DNA from: Euperipatoides rowelli
Taxonomy: Eukaryota > Onychophora > Udeonychophora > Euonychophora > Peripatopsidae
Strand: one strand, 5' to 3'
NCBI GenBank assembly: GCA_003024985.2
Contig: PXIH01S0018398.1
Length of the DNA stretch: 14,821 nucleotides
The position numbers and the translations under genes are program-made. Below, in pieces: positions 1 to 8,516 of the stretch. Positions within the stretch are counted from its first letter, which is position 1; the number at the start of each line of letters is the position of its first letter. The notes under the pieces were generated by a model. The model had not been told where the DNA came from. It saw nothing but the letters and a program-made list of their open reading frames with translations, and ran no database searches.

Positions 1-336
1 GAATCTGATTGGTTTGGATTGAATCGCTGTTTTTACACTACTCCTAATGTTAATTTTAGTTTGTTTTTTTAAATCATTTGGTATAATTAAAATATATATA
101 TATTTTAGTCCCTTTGAACATAAATTTACTAAATTTTAAGCATTTTTGAGGCTAATAATGATTGTGCAACTCATTAATTCTAAAGGAAAAATGTCTTAAT
201 ATAACCGTCAGTGGAGTGGAAAGGGTTAAAGTTATGTTCAGCTGAAATGTGGAAATTAAAAACTGCTTGGTGGAGACTACGTTATGGAACAATTTAAATA
301 TTAAATTATACAATGAAGATTTGAACTGCATAACAC
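1..336. other. Unassigned AT-rich flank
   Basis: No coding sequence or element is recognised here. The stretch is AT-rich, with a short (AT)n run near 90-106. The minus-strand open frame across 152-349 runs into the poly(A) and 3' UTR of the neighbouring LINE and has no protein-like features, so it is left out. This stretch is probably the genomic flank on the 3' side of the LINE insertion. Confidence 0.5.
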
Positions 337-344
337 TTTTTTTT

Positions 345-690
345 CCCATTTATTCATAAAACAATGTATTTACACTCAAAAGATGTTAGCCAAAATCTAG
401 GCCCATACACATGCATAAATTATAAAAAAAATATAAACGTCTGACACTTCCCTGCCAAGACGTATGCACCCCTGGACACCAGTCCCTACACCTGGTTAAG
501 TTCATATTTACACCAGCAAACCAATTGTGCTGTATTAATTTCCGTGTTTGTTTACCCCTTTGACACATAAATTGTTCATCAGGTTAAACCAATCTATCCA
601 ATGGGAGACCACTACCATGATTCGGGTCCTGCAAAGGTAGCCACTGCTTTGTAACCAAAAAAGTTCCAAGACTCCTGACTCCCACCTTTT
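345..690 (-). other. LINE 3' UTR region
   Basis: Downstream of the last recognisable ORF2 residues (near 690) no further domain is seen before the polyadenylation signal. A 60-codon open frame at 386-568 lies here but has no family resemblance; it is probably 3' UTR or an uncalled ORF2 tail. Confidence 0.45.
349..354 (-). terminator. LINE polyadenylation signal AATAAA
   Basis: On the minus strand AATAAA is followed by TGGG and then eight A residues (337-344). This is the expected 3' end of a retrotransposed polyadenylated LINE transcript. It fixes the element's 3' end at about 337. Confidence 0.7.
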
Positions 691-957
691 TTTGAGCTCA
701 GTGTTAGACAAACTTCCTGAGTCTATTGCAATAAATCTTCACATCATGTCAACATACATGCCTTCCATTCCATCTTTAGGCTTCTCCCTAAAAACAGCCT
801 TACATCGGAATTTCCAGATCGTATGATAGATCATTATAACTTTTAACCTCTTGTTCCTTTTAATATGCATCATCTTTAGGCTACTCAATTTCACTCCAAT
901 ACTTTTATTAGTTTCCAATTAATGCTTTTGCTTCATCAAAGAGCCCTTCACTCCAGT

Positions 958-1010
958 GCATAGTTCAAACAAGTGATATTGGTCCCCATTTGCTCATTAC
1001 ACAATACGCA
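958..1010 (-). other. ORF2 C-terminal Cys-His motif
   Basis: Minus-strand translation gives CVLCNEQMG, then after a one-base shift DQYHLFELC, i.e. C-x2-C-x8-H-x4-C. This resembles the C-terminal cysteine-rich motif of L1/Tx1-type ORF2 proteins (pattern C-P-x-C ... H-L-F-x-x-C), thought to bind nucleic acid. Downstream, near 800-830, IYHTIWKFRCKAVFR resembles the W-x-x-RN segment usual near the LINE ORF2 end. Confidence 0.65.
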
Positions 1011-1861
1011 AACAACATACTGTTCTCTCATCAGCCCTCTTCTGCTAAGCACCTTTTGCGTAGGAAGCAATATTTTTTGTGCTTTCAACCAAAAAGTCTA
1101 CTGATTATCATAAGCACTGAGACTTGAGGCATATTTTAAGTTACTCTCTTTGTGTTGTAATCCAGATCTGACATCATTTCTTGTGCAGACTAAGATGTAA
1201 CAAGTTATATTTGCACCTGTTTTGACTGCTCTACACTTCAAAGCCAGGTACACCTTACTCTAATAATTAATGATCCTGTCCTTATACCCTTGGTTGTACT
1301 GCAATAATTTTTCTAGTAAGGCTAGGTCTTCAAAACTATTCACCAAAAAATTATACATAGTAGAAAGACCCAGCAACACCAAATCTATAATACCCATTCC
1401 TCCCATGATGATTGACGATATTGTTATCTTATATTTCACAATCTTGAATTTACTGTACAACCTTCGCCCAATCCTTCTGATCTTTCTGCATGAAAGTAAT
1501 AAAAGCTAAAAAGGAAACCAACCTTGAAATCAACAACTTATTTACCACCTCCATTTTCTTGTACCAATTTATACATTGGCCTTTCCAGTCCTGAAATTTC
1601 TGCTCAATCGGTCTAAAAATTGAATCAAATAAATGCTTTATATCCTTCCAAATCATGGTGTGAAAGTCTACTCCAATAATTTTTCCAGGTTTTCCCTTCA
1701 AGACTGTGTCTTTTCTGCACTTCCCATTGATGATTTATAAATTGGATTTTGTTGTATTCACCCTGGTTCTAGTGACTTCTTCAAAAAAATTTAGCACATT
1801 TTTGACCTCTTTTATTTCCTTGTCTGAACTCACCATTAAGGATATATTGTCTCGTTCCATA

Positions 1862-2033
1862 AGAGCTAAACTTAGATAGTGATGAAACAATGTTCTCCGT
1901 ATTGGACATCCTTTTATACCTACCATATCAGCATGAAGCATTTCAGCCGCAAACATTGTCAGTCTATTTAAACACATTCTTGAAATTATTTTCACCTAGC
2001 TACTCATTAAAGCTATGGGTCTCAAATCCTCAA
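1862..2033 (-). repeat. Second copy of RT motif 2-3 block
   Basis: This ~170-bp stretch is a direct repeat of 2351-2519, at roughly 80-85% identity by eye (one net 3-bp indel). Both encode LRPIALM...IISRMCLNRLT...MVGIK on the minus strand. It lies after RT motif B and runs straight into the post-motif-C sequence (DNISLMVSSDKEI), so the catalytic YADD region is lost. Confidence 0.85.
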
Positions 2034-2350
2034 TTTTATGCATTACTCAGACCGTTAACTGTTGTATTTAACAGTTCAACTAACTCCTTTAAATACATAC
2101 TGTACAACAATGCACTTAGCAATGATCCCTGCAATAGGCTGTGTTATAGTTCCATCATTTCTGTTGAATAACTATTAATTTTTATGCAACCTTTTTCAAA
2201 CACACCACATTTATCACTGCCTTTAATGTTTTATTCATACCACAGTATTTAATCAACATAACAAATAAGAATTCTACATTTAAGGTTGAGAATGCCTTGT
2301 AAATGTCAAGCTTCAATGAAATAAATGTTTTGTTTCCAGACTGTTTTTCT

Positions 2351-2519
2351 AGAACTAAATTTACATTGTGATGAAATAATGCTGTCTGTATTGAACTTCT
2401 TTTTATGCCTACCATACCAGAAGGAAGCATTTCAGCCACCAACGTTGTCAGTCTATTTAAACACATTCTTGAAATTATTCCCTCGCTATTCATTAATGCT
2501 ATGGGTCTCAAATCCTCAC
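2351..2519 (-). repeat. First (in-place) copy of RT motif 2-3 block
   Basis: This is the copy in its expected position, upstream of RT motif A. It contains LRPIALMNSEGIISRM and the MVGIKRSSIQTALFHH segment equivalent to the GF-x-x-GR-x-x motif of LINE RTs. The pair with 1862-2033 is in direct orientation about 490 bp apart. Confidence 0.85.
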
Positions 2520-4139
2520 ATTTTTCTTTCTGCACTTTCACTATTGGAATAATAATGGCCTGATTTATTCGAAGGAAAGCTTCCTTATGTTTTCCATCAC
2601 AGAAATGCACTTTATTAACAAAATCCAGCAATAAAGACTTTTGCAATCAACTTAAACACCGATATAACATTCCTGTACAAGCATCTGGTCCTGGCGACGC
2701 AACTTTGGAGTACATTTTTATGGCTTGATTTAATTCTACATCAGAAAACTTTGCCTATAATGTCTGGAGATCATCTGTTCAGGGCACTAAAAAGTTATTT
2801 GAATTCCAGAAATGAAACTTCTTGCACCTATCCTTAGACAAATATTCATTCTCACTGTTTTAAGTTTCCTGATGATCATCGGCGAATTTTGTGCCCTTAA
2901 TGCCATATCAGTCTTTTTCAATTTCATTACCAGTTTACTCCTCTGTATAACTCCATTACTTCACTTGCTCATCTAATTGCTGGCTTAAATATATTTTCTT
3001 TTCCTATTTAGAGAGCCATGTAAGATGCCTTCAAGTACACTTACTTTTCAATATACAGTCATTCAAATTCTTTTTCTTAGTCATAACACACTTCACACAT
3101 GTTGCACATGCATCAGCCTTAAAGACTTGCCATTTTATGAAAGGATCAAGATCCTTACATTTGATTCTAATTGCCAATAACTTTATTTGTTTCTCCTTTA
3201 AATTTATCCATTCCTCATCTCCCATTAATGGCACTAACTTTTTAAACTGTTTTTGAGAATAATCTTGATTCTTTAACAAAGTCCATTTGACCATAAAATG
3301 ATCTCAGTTGGGAATATACTTTAAACTATAGCCTATACTTTGTAATCCTTTAACGTTCACCACTAATCTATCAAGTCTATTCTGACTATACTCATCCATC
3401 CTTGTGACCAAATGCTGCTTGTTGACTTCCACTGTAAAGTCTTTCAACTTATGTTCACATAAGAACATCTCAAATTCCATTTCCCAGCTCTCAGATGCCA
3501 TGTTCCAATCACCTCCTACTATTCCATCTTTCGAGACATTATACAAGTCTGCCTGCAATTTTTTTAAAAAAAATAAGATCTTTACCTATCAGTATTTGGG
3601 GCATGTAAATTATAGATGCATAATGCAGTGTTTAATTCAATTATTATCATACATATGTGAGTATTAATTATCCTAAATTTAATCTGCTCACGAGGAGCCA
3701 ACTTCTTTTTAACTCCTACCATGACACCTTGCTTAGAACTTACATCCCTTGATTCATAAATGTGGTACAACAAGTTCTATGGCCTATACCATGCAAATAA
3801 CTTTGATTGGCTTATCATGCTTTCTTGAACTAAAATTTTATCTGGGCATTGTTTTTTCTATATATTTTGCCTTCAAAATATAATTGTTATATTGATTCAC
3901 ACCTCATAAATTGGCTGCAACTATTGTCAGAGAGCTGAACATTGTTATTCAATTTGCAGCAGGGCAAACAAATTAAAGGTGTCTAAATTCTCTTTTATAT
4001 CCAATTTTTTTTCTGATTTTATCTTTAGTTTCCATTTGGTTACATCAACTACACTCTCTAGTGAACTGGACTTTCTTAAAACTACAGCTTTTATTTTGTG
4101 TTTTATTGAGATTGTTTGATAGTCCATATNTTCTTAACT

Positions 4140-5257
4140 AAACTTATTGTCAGTTGCTTTACCAAACTCATAGATATGACTGTCCAGTCCATGCTCTATA
4201 CCCTTCTCTATGTCAGTACCATCTGCTACCAACTCCCTAGACTCACCACAAATCTCTGTAATGCACTTGCATTTTTGTACTCTCCTGCAATTTAAACTAT
4301 TGCTGTCACTAATTTTCCTTTGCATTTTTCTCACTAAATCATTAGTTATGCAAATGGCCTCCATGTTTACTAGTAGTCTAAGCCTTAGGCCCATCCCCTA
4401 TCTGTTGGCTCCATAAATCTTCATCAGTTACAAAAGCTATATGCAAATTTGGCATCATAATAATTTTTTAGCAGCTCTTGCATAACTGATCCCTTCATTA
4501 AAGGTCTCACATGAATGCACCTTATCATCCATCACTTTGCAGTCCTTAGATAATTTAAATTTGCATTCCGCCTTATATGACCAAGCCTATTACAATTTAG
4601 GCACATAGGCCTCCTACCTTTAATCATTATTAATTCTCTATATCCATCAATCTCTATGAAGTGTGGAATTTTGTCTATTTAATATTACTATCAATTGTTC
4701 CTTCTAACTCATATGTATTCATGTTTGTGTAAACACCATCCACATAACAGTATTCTACTTTTTTTAAGTCACTTAAACTAAAATATTTAGATACAAAATC
4801 TATTACCTTTTTTGCATCTACTTCACTGGTAATCCAATGTATTCTAGCTCTACGAATTTGATATTGTAGTCCCCATTGCATATAAACAACAAAGTTATTA
4901 CCCACTTTATACATCATCTTAATCTCTGTTACAGAATGCTCTTTCATTGCAAATTCAATGCCCAGATACCTGTTGTTTTTAGGCTGGTAAACCTCAGTGA
5001 TTAAATTCAAGTCCATTAAATTCCTTGGCTCCACAAAGATCTCAGTCTAATAACCACAGAGTCTCCATCAGGCTTAAATGTTGTTAAGAGTACTCTTTTG
5101 TCTGACATTACCATTTTTCATTTTTTTTGGCCTAAAATCTAATAGAGTTTACTAGCTTCTCTAATTGTTGTTTTAATGCAATCAGAGAAGCTAATAAATC
5201 AATTTTGACCTCTTGATTTAATAACTTCTTAACAAAATGTTCAAATAAAAAATTCAT
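4140..5257 (-). pseudogene. LINE ORF1 (gag-like RNA-binding protein), broken
   Basis: ORF1 proteins bind element RNA and form the ribonucleoprotein particle. Segments in order: a 41-residue frame (5132-5257, ATG at 5255-5257) with leucine-rich heptads such as LLASLIALKQQLEKLV, a likely coiled coil; an ATG at 5106-5108 opening MSDKRVLLTTFKPDGD; after a 2-nt shift near 5045 a 119-codon frame (4675-5034) with the RRARIHWITSEVDAKKVIDF and VDGVYT segments usual before the knuckle in Tx1-type ORF1; then IPHFIEIDGYRELMIKGRRP and a CCHC knuckle (4563-4603). Beyond the knuckle are EGISYARAAKKLL and a poorly conserved tail to about 4140. At least four frameshifts separate these pieces. An uncalled base lies at 4130, between this tail and ORF2. 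Confidence 0.75.
4563..4603 (-). other. CCHC zinc knuckle of LINE ORF1
   Basis: Minus strand reads CLNCNRLGHIRR, then after one lost base EC. Cys codons are at 4601-4603, 4592-4594 and 4563-4565, and His at 4577-4579. This is CX2CX4HX4C, a nucleic-acid-binding knuckle, with a one-base deletion just before the last Cys. Confidence 0.75.
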
Positions 5258-5294
5258 TTTTGTCTAAGAAACTCTACAACAAGACTGCATCAGA

Positions 5295-5304
5295 CGCCAT
5301 CTTG
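5295..5304 (-). promoter_or_regulatory. YY1-like site at LINE 5' end
   Basis: The minus strand reads CAAGATGGCG at the extreme 5' end of the element. This matches the core of the YY1 binding consensus (AAGATGGCG), which is known from the human L1 promoter start. The same bases also contain an ATG opening a short frame (MASDAVLL, then stop), so it could instead be a relic of the ORF1 start. Confidence 0.4.
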
Positions 5305-5309
5305 CCGAG

Positions 5310-5894
5310 ACTGTTGTAACATTTTTTAATTTCACCATTTTATTGAAAACTTCTGCCTGAATCTAATAAGTTGTTTGAAATGTGTGTAAGACATGTTATC
5401 TATGATGTACTCATCACAAAATCCATGTATGTATTTATCTTGCTATTAATGATGCATTCTTATTAGAATACAATTAAGATCTAGCTATTCTTTCAGTTGC
5501 TGGAAGTGTATTGTTTTGGTTTTATTATCTTGAAAAATTTCATCTCTTTGCGTGATCTTTTCAAATCTGTTTGAATGAGCACTGTCATTGATGTTGTTTA
5601 TCAAAAGAAGGTTTATCCAGCTAATCTTAATGGTAATTTCTTGTTCAATTTTGACAATGGTATCAATTGGCTGACCCACAGAAATTTGTTCAAGATAATA
5701 TGCAACCTGTTTGACAAACTCTTCTTGAAATTTAAAATGAACGCATATAAGTTTCTTTTCAGTAGAAATGAGTTGATTTTTTTTTCACTTTAAGGTGGAT
5801 CAAATTATACTCCCAGCTATATTGTCTTATTTTTTAATTTCTCTCAGTAGTATAAAAACACTGATTCTATCTAAGCCAATCAGATTTCAGCATT
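5310..5894. other. Intergenic stretch with one unassigned open frame
   Basis: A minus-strand frame at 5485-5784 stays open for 99 codons. It has no ATG near its upstream end, is hydrophilic (segments FQEEFVKQVAYYLEQISVG and FEKITQRDEIFQD) and matches no family I know. An overlapping plus-strand frame (5575-5793) is also open, which argues for chance. A TATAAAA (5849-5855) and a GCCAATCAG (5875-5883) occur near the end, but not in a coherent promoter order. Confidence 0.3.
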
Positions 5895-5910
5895 TTGGTC
5901 ACATGACCAA
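5895..5910. promoter_or_regulatory. E-box palindrome TTGGTCACATGACCAA
   Basis: Perfect 7-bp arms (TTGGTCA / TGACCAA) surround CA, giving an M-box-type E-box GTCACATGAC of the kind bound by MITF/USF bHLH-zip factors. It sits just upstream of a tandem repeat that may belong to an uncharacterised element. Function is inference only. Confidence 0.3.
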
Positions 5911-5923
5911 TATTGTTTGTATA

Positions 5924-6120
5924 GGCTCATTTACATGCAATTAACATCATTTTTACCTAATTTGCATACATGTGTACCAATTATGATATATTCAGGCATA
6001 TTCGGACATCTCCATGAAGGGTGTGGCTCATTTACATCTAATTTGCAGATAATTAACATAATTTTGCTCATTTGCATGTGTGTGTAGCCAATTATGATGT
6101 CATATTCTGCAATAATCGGC
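5924..6120. repeat. ~101-bp tandem repeat with octamer motifs
   Basis: Two degenerate copies begin with GGCTCATTTACAT at 5924 and 6025. Each then carries AATTAACAT, the octamer ATTTGCAT (5960-5967 and 6070-6077), a TGTGT stretch, CCAATTATGAT, and ATATTC or ATTC near the end. Indels of several bases separate the copies. ATTTGCAT is the POU-domain octamer. Confidence 0.65.
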
Positions 6121-6180
6121 AATATTTGGTAATCTTCGTTAATTTTTGGTAATTTCCGTCAATTTCTGAAATTTTCTGAT
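6121..6180. repeat. 20-bp degenerate tandem repeat, three units
   Basis: Units at 6121-6140, 6141-6160 and 6161-6180 share the pattern AATwTTTGGTAATyTTCGTy, the third unit being most diverged. It follows directly after the ~101-bp repeat, so both may be parts of one repetitive element. Confidence 0.5.
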
Positions 6181-6620
6181 GATTCCCGAATTTTTTAGTC
6201 TGGTGGTACCACCCTAATTAGCATAAATTGCTTATTGTGATGTCATTTTCAAGTTTGGCGAAGGGAAAGGGTTAATGTGTGGGCATGCACCCAGTTCATC
6301 TCCAAAGTGATCTTGCTATGTTGGTGAGGAAGGTTACACTCTACCCAAGGTTTTACGAACTTGATTTTCCGAAATATTAAAATTAATTCTGTATGACATC
6401 AATCTCATCTAATATTCAAATTCATAAATTATTAATTAATGTGTACTCTGATGTCATGCACATGGCACATTGACAATAATAATTTTAATAATAAATTGAT
6501 TCTTAACAGTATGTAGAATATTTTCTCTCAAGACATGTGCAATCGCCACTTCTGGTTTGGTTCTATTCACTAAAACATGAATTGCCTTTAGACATGATCA
6601 TTTTGTTTGAATGATAGCTA
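6181..6620. other. Non-coding stretch; 12-bp palindrome
   Basis: A perfect palindrome GGTGGTACCACC lies at 6202-6213. The rest is AT-rich, with CRE-like TGATGTCA words near 6239 and 6450. No coding frame or known element is recognised. Confidence 0.4.
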
Positions 6621-6774
6621 AGTAGACTGAGTGTTTCACATTCAACCATCAACCAACTCCCATCATTGGCCATAGGCCCAGAATATGAAAACACATTTTC
6701 ACATTCTAGGATGAATCCTATGCCACTCGCAGAACAAAGCATGACAGTCTTTTGTGTAAAACACTCAGTCTAGT
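6621..6774. mobile_element. 154-bp MITE, mariner-type (TA flanks)
   Basis: The left end AGTAGACTGAGTGTTTCACA (6621-6640) matches the reverse complement of the right end (6755-6774), ACTAGACTGAGTGTTTTACA, at 18 of 20 positions. Both ends are flanked by TA (6619-6620, 6775-6776), the target duplication of Tc1/mariner elements. There is no internal coding capacity. Two further inverted pairs nest inside: TGGCCATAGG (6667-6676) with CCTATGCCA (6717-6725), and GAATATGAAAA (6681-6691) with TTTTCACATTC (6696-6706). The whole element could fold into a long hairpin. Confidence 0.75.
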
Positions 6775-6776
6775 TA

Positions 6777-7545
6777 ACCTATACTAATTCTAACGGGAAA
6801 TAGGTTCATATAGAAGGGGCAACTCATTTCAAAATTTACTGGTCTTCAGCCTTATATATGTATTGTAAAAAATATATTATTCTTTGTGAAACATGAAAAG
6901 AAAAGAAAAATAACAACTTTGAAAGCAGTCATGTAAATAAAAACTTACATTAGATTTATTCAATACAAAGATATCAATCTTTACTAAAAATCAAATGTCA
7001 ACAAAACTATCCTTATCTATTTTATATCAAAGCATAAAGATTATAAAAATTCATTCATAATACAATGTTTCTATCTGTTTCATACATTAGTTGTTATAGG
7101 GCAGCATTGCCTTTATTTATTTTACTAAGATAATCTTATTATATCAACAAACTGAATCTTAAACAACAGCAGTTGTCAAAATCTCCATTAATAATATAAT
7201 AGTTAGTAGTTTTCAATGAGAATCTATTTAATTTATTATCAACATTTAAATAAAATTCTAACTCTGCAGTATTTTTACTACTTTAATAATTATTCTTTTC
7301 ATATTTTTATTTTGTTTAGATTGTATTTAATTAATGATTAAAACGAAAACTATCGGGTTTTAAGGTTTTAAGGTAAGCACTAGACAGAGAAGCTTCTATG
7401 TCAACAGTACGAATAATTCACCTTGGTAAAATGATTTTTGTTTTATTAAATCAACTATTTTAAATTCTCTTATAGTAGCTTTTTTATAATATTGAATCTT
7501 TTATTGATATTTGTTTTTAGCTAAGTTTAATTTAGTTTAGAATTG
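6777..7545. other. AT-rich stretch, nothing recognised
   Basis: Very AT-rich with short homopolymers and a small direct repeat TTTTAAGG x2 near 7358-7373. The lower end (about 7450-7545) may include the decayed C-terminus of gypsy element B integrase, but no motif is visible. Confidence 0.4.
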
Positions 7546-8300
7546 CTATATTCACTGAAGAGTGCATAGCCAGATGAATTCTTGTATATATTTGTCCCAC
7601 TCTTGTTGTATAGATTTGATAAATATGTGTATTAAGCAATTGATTATTTTATTCTGCCTCTCTAAAGGAGCTCAGCTAAGGTGATAGACAAATACTGAAT
7701 ATTTGTTGGATACCCCAAGTTGTACACATCTCTCTAAAGGCCTTGGGTAAGAGTTATGATCCATTGTCAGATAATATGTGTTTAGGCATCCCATAATGGC
7801 AGAATTAATGATTGCATATAATTTGTATTGTACTTTTTCTAAGTGGAATTACCACCATCAATTTAAAATACCAGTCAACTATAGCAATGATTTTGATTGG
7901 AGGAATGGACATAGGAACCCATTAAATTCATGCTAACAAGGTTCATAGGTCCAATGATTAAATTAGGTTGCATAGGACTTTTAAGAATAATGTTTAGACA
8001 TTTTGTCAGTTGACAGTCCTTACATGTGCTAACAAATTGGTCAACATCCTTCTCCATTAAACTTCAATGAACCTTATTCCATAACAAAACACTTTGTTAT
8101 GGAATTCATGCATAACCTTATAGATTAGAGTTATAGGAATTATTATTTTAGAGGTCTCATTAATTTGATTTTTATTATGATAGAAGAGAATATCAAGTTT
8201 TATTACATAATTTTTATAAATATTAATTTTATGGTTGTTTAATTTGCTCTTCTTTTAAATTATTTAAAGTTATTGTGTCTAAATTTATTTTTAGATTAGG
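7546..8300 (-). pseudogene. Ty3/gypsy element B: integrase remnant
   Basis: An integrase inserts retrotransposon cDNA into the host chromosome. Minus-strand segments in order: LNNLKEEQIKQ (about 8240-8280), IIIPITLIYKVMHEFHNK (about 8090-8150), and MEKDVDQFVSTCKDCQLTK (8000-8057) with the CX2C half of the HHCC zinc-binding domain. The catalytic core follows: IAIVDWYFKL (first Asp 7874-7876), GMPKHILSDNGS (second Asp 7766-7768), a decayed SP...AE segment (Glu near 7652-7660), and IKSIQQEWDKYIQEFIWL (7567-7620). The second zinc His (usually GH) is not seen. Several stops and shifts break it. No LTR, RT or protease of this copy is visible nearby. Its sequence differs clearly from element A, so it is a different gypsy lineage. 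Confidence 0.8.
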
Positions 8301-8516
8301 GTTGGCAGAGATAAATTATCAGCAAGTAATAATATCTTATCCAGTAATCCTGTTTGCAACAGTATCTAAAATAGATAATACTAAACACTGATAAAAACTT
8401 GAGAAGTCATTCAAATCTCACTGAACATATTTCTGCTTCTTGCTACACTCATTACTATCACTTGAAATGTTAATTGACTTAGCCTATTAAAGTATTAAAT
8501 CTCCTTCAGTGTGCCT
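8301..8516. other. AT-rich stretch, possibly upstream part of element B
   Basis: Expected to hold the RNase H-integrase linker of gypsy element B if that copy extends this far, but no motif is recognisable. Confidence 0.3.

Larger units (their letters stand above)
690..3935 (-). pseudogene. LINE ORF2: AP endonuclease plus reverse transcriptase, broken
   Basis: ORF2 would nick target DNA and reverse-transcribe the element RNA (target-primed reverse transcription). It probably starts at an ATG near 3943 (MFSSLTIVAAN). Endonuclease signals in order: SSKQGVMVGVKKKL (about 3700-3750), NLHAPN (3585-3611; family NVYAPN, so Tyr is now His), GGDWN (catalytic Asp 3508-3510), RLDRLVV (3340-3380), and a final DH near 3310 preceded by a stop where Ser is usual. 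A linker reads ASPGPDACTG (near 2700). RT motifs follow: LRPIALMNSEGIISRM (2465-2515), KLDIYKAFSTLN (motif A Asp 2305-2307), and QGSLLSALLY (motif B, 2100-2131). Motif C (YADD) is missing and replaced by a second copy of RT motif 2-3. After it come VSSDKEIKEVKNVL and an N-TKS segment (1735-1835), then the WKGQCINWYKKMEVVNK segment (1580-1600) and a GGMGIIDL-like segment near 1390. Stops and shifts are numerous. Confidence 0.85.
337..5309 (-). mobile_element. Near-full-length degenerate LINE, Tx1/L1-like
   Basis: Read on the minus strand, this ~5-kb element has the canonical two-ORF layout of an L1-superfamily non-LTR retrotransposon. From 5' to 3' it shows a promoter-like 5' end, ORF1 with a coiled coil and CCHC knuckle, ORF2 with an AP-type endonuclease, a reverse transcriptase and a C-terminal Cys-His motif, then a 3' UTR with AATAAA (349-354) and an 8-bp A-tract (337-344). 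The ORF1 layout (RNA-binding-like fold directly before one CX2CX4HX4C knuckle) is what I know from the Tx1 clade; the clade call is by recognition only. Many stops and frameshifts show that it is inactive. Imperfectly similar flanks at 325-342 and 5310-5327 may be the target-site duplication, which would set the 5' boundary near 5309. Confidence 0.85.

Noticed and set aside
386-568. 60-codon minus frame with several Cys and Trp residues
   Set aside because: It lies in the LINE 3' UTR region, has no recognisable motif, and is probably part of the element's tail.
1890-2552. Plus-strand open frames at 1890-2171 and 2325-2552 that encode similar proteins
   Set aside because: They are antisense shadows of the duplicated LINE RT block; the similarity comes from the minus-strand repeat.
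5849-5910. TATA box, CCAAT box and E-box as a host promoter
   Set aside because: The order is wrong on both strands (TATA upstream of CCAAT on the plus strand) and no coding exon or transcript start follows.
5931-6122. Minus-strand frame with two similar halves (AEYDIIIGYTHMQMSK / PEYIIIGTHVCKLGK)
   Set aside because: The internal similarity comes from the ~101-bp non-coding tandem repeat.
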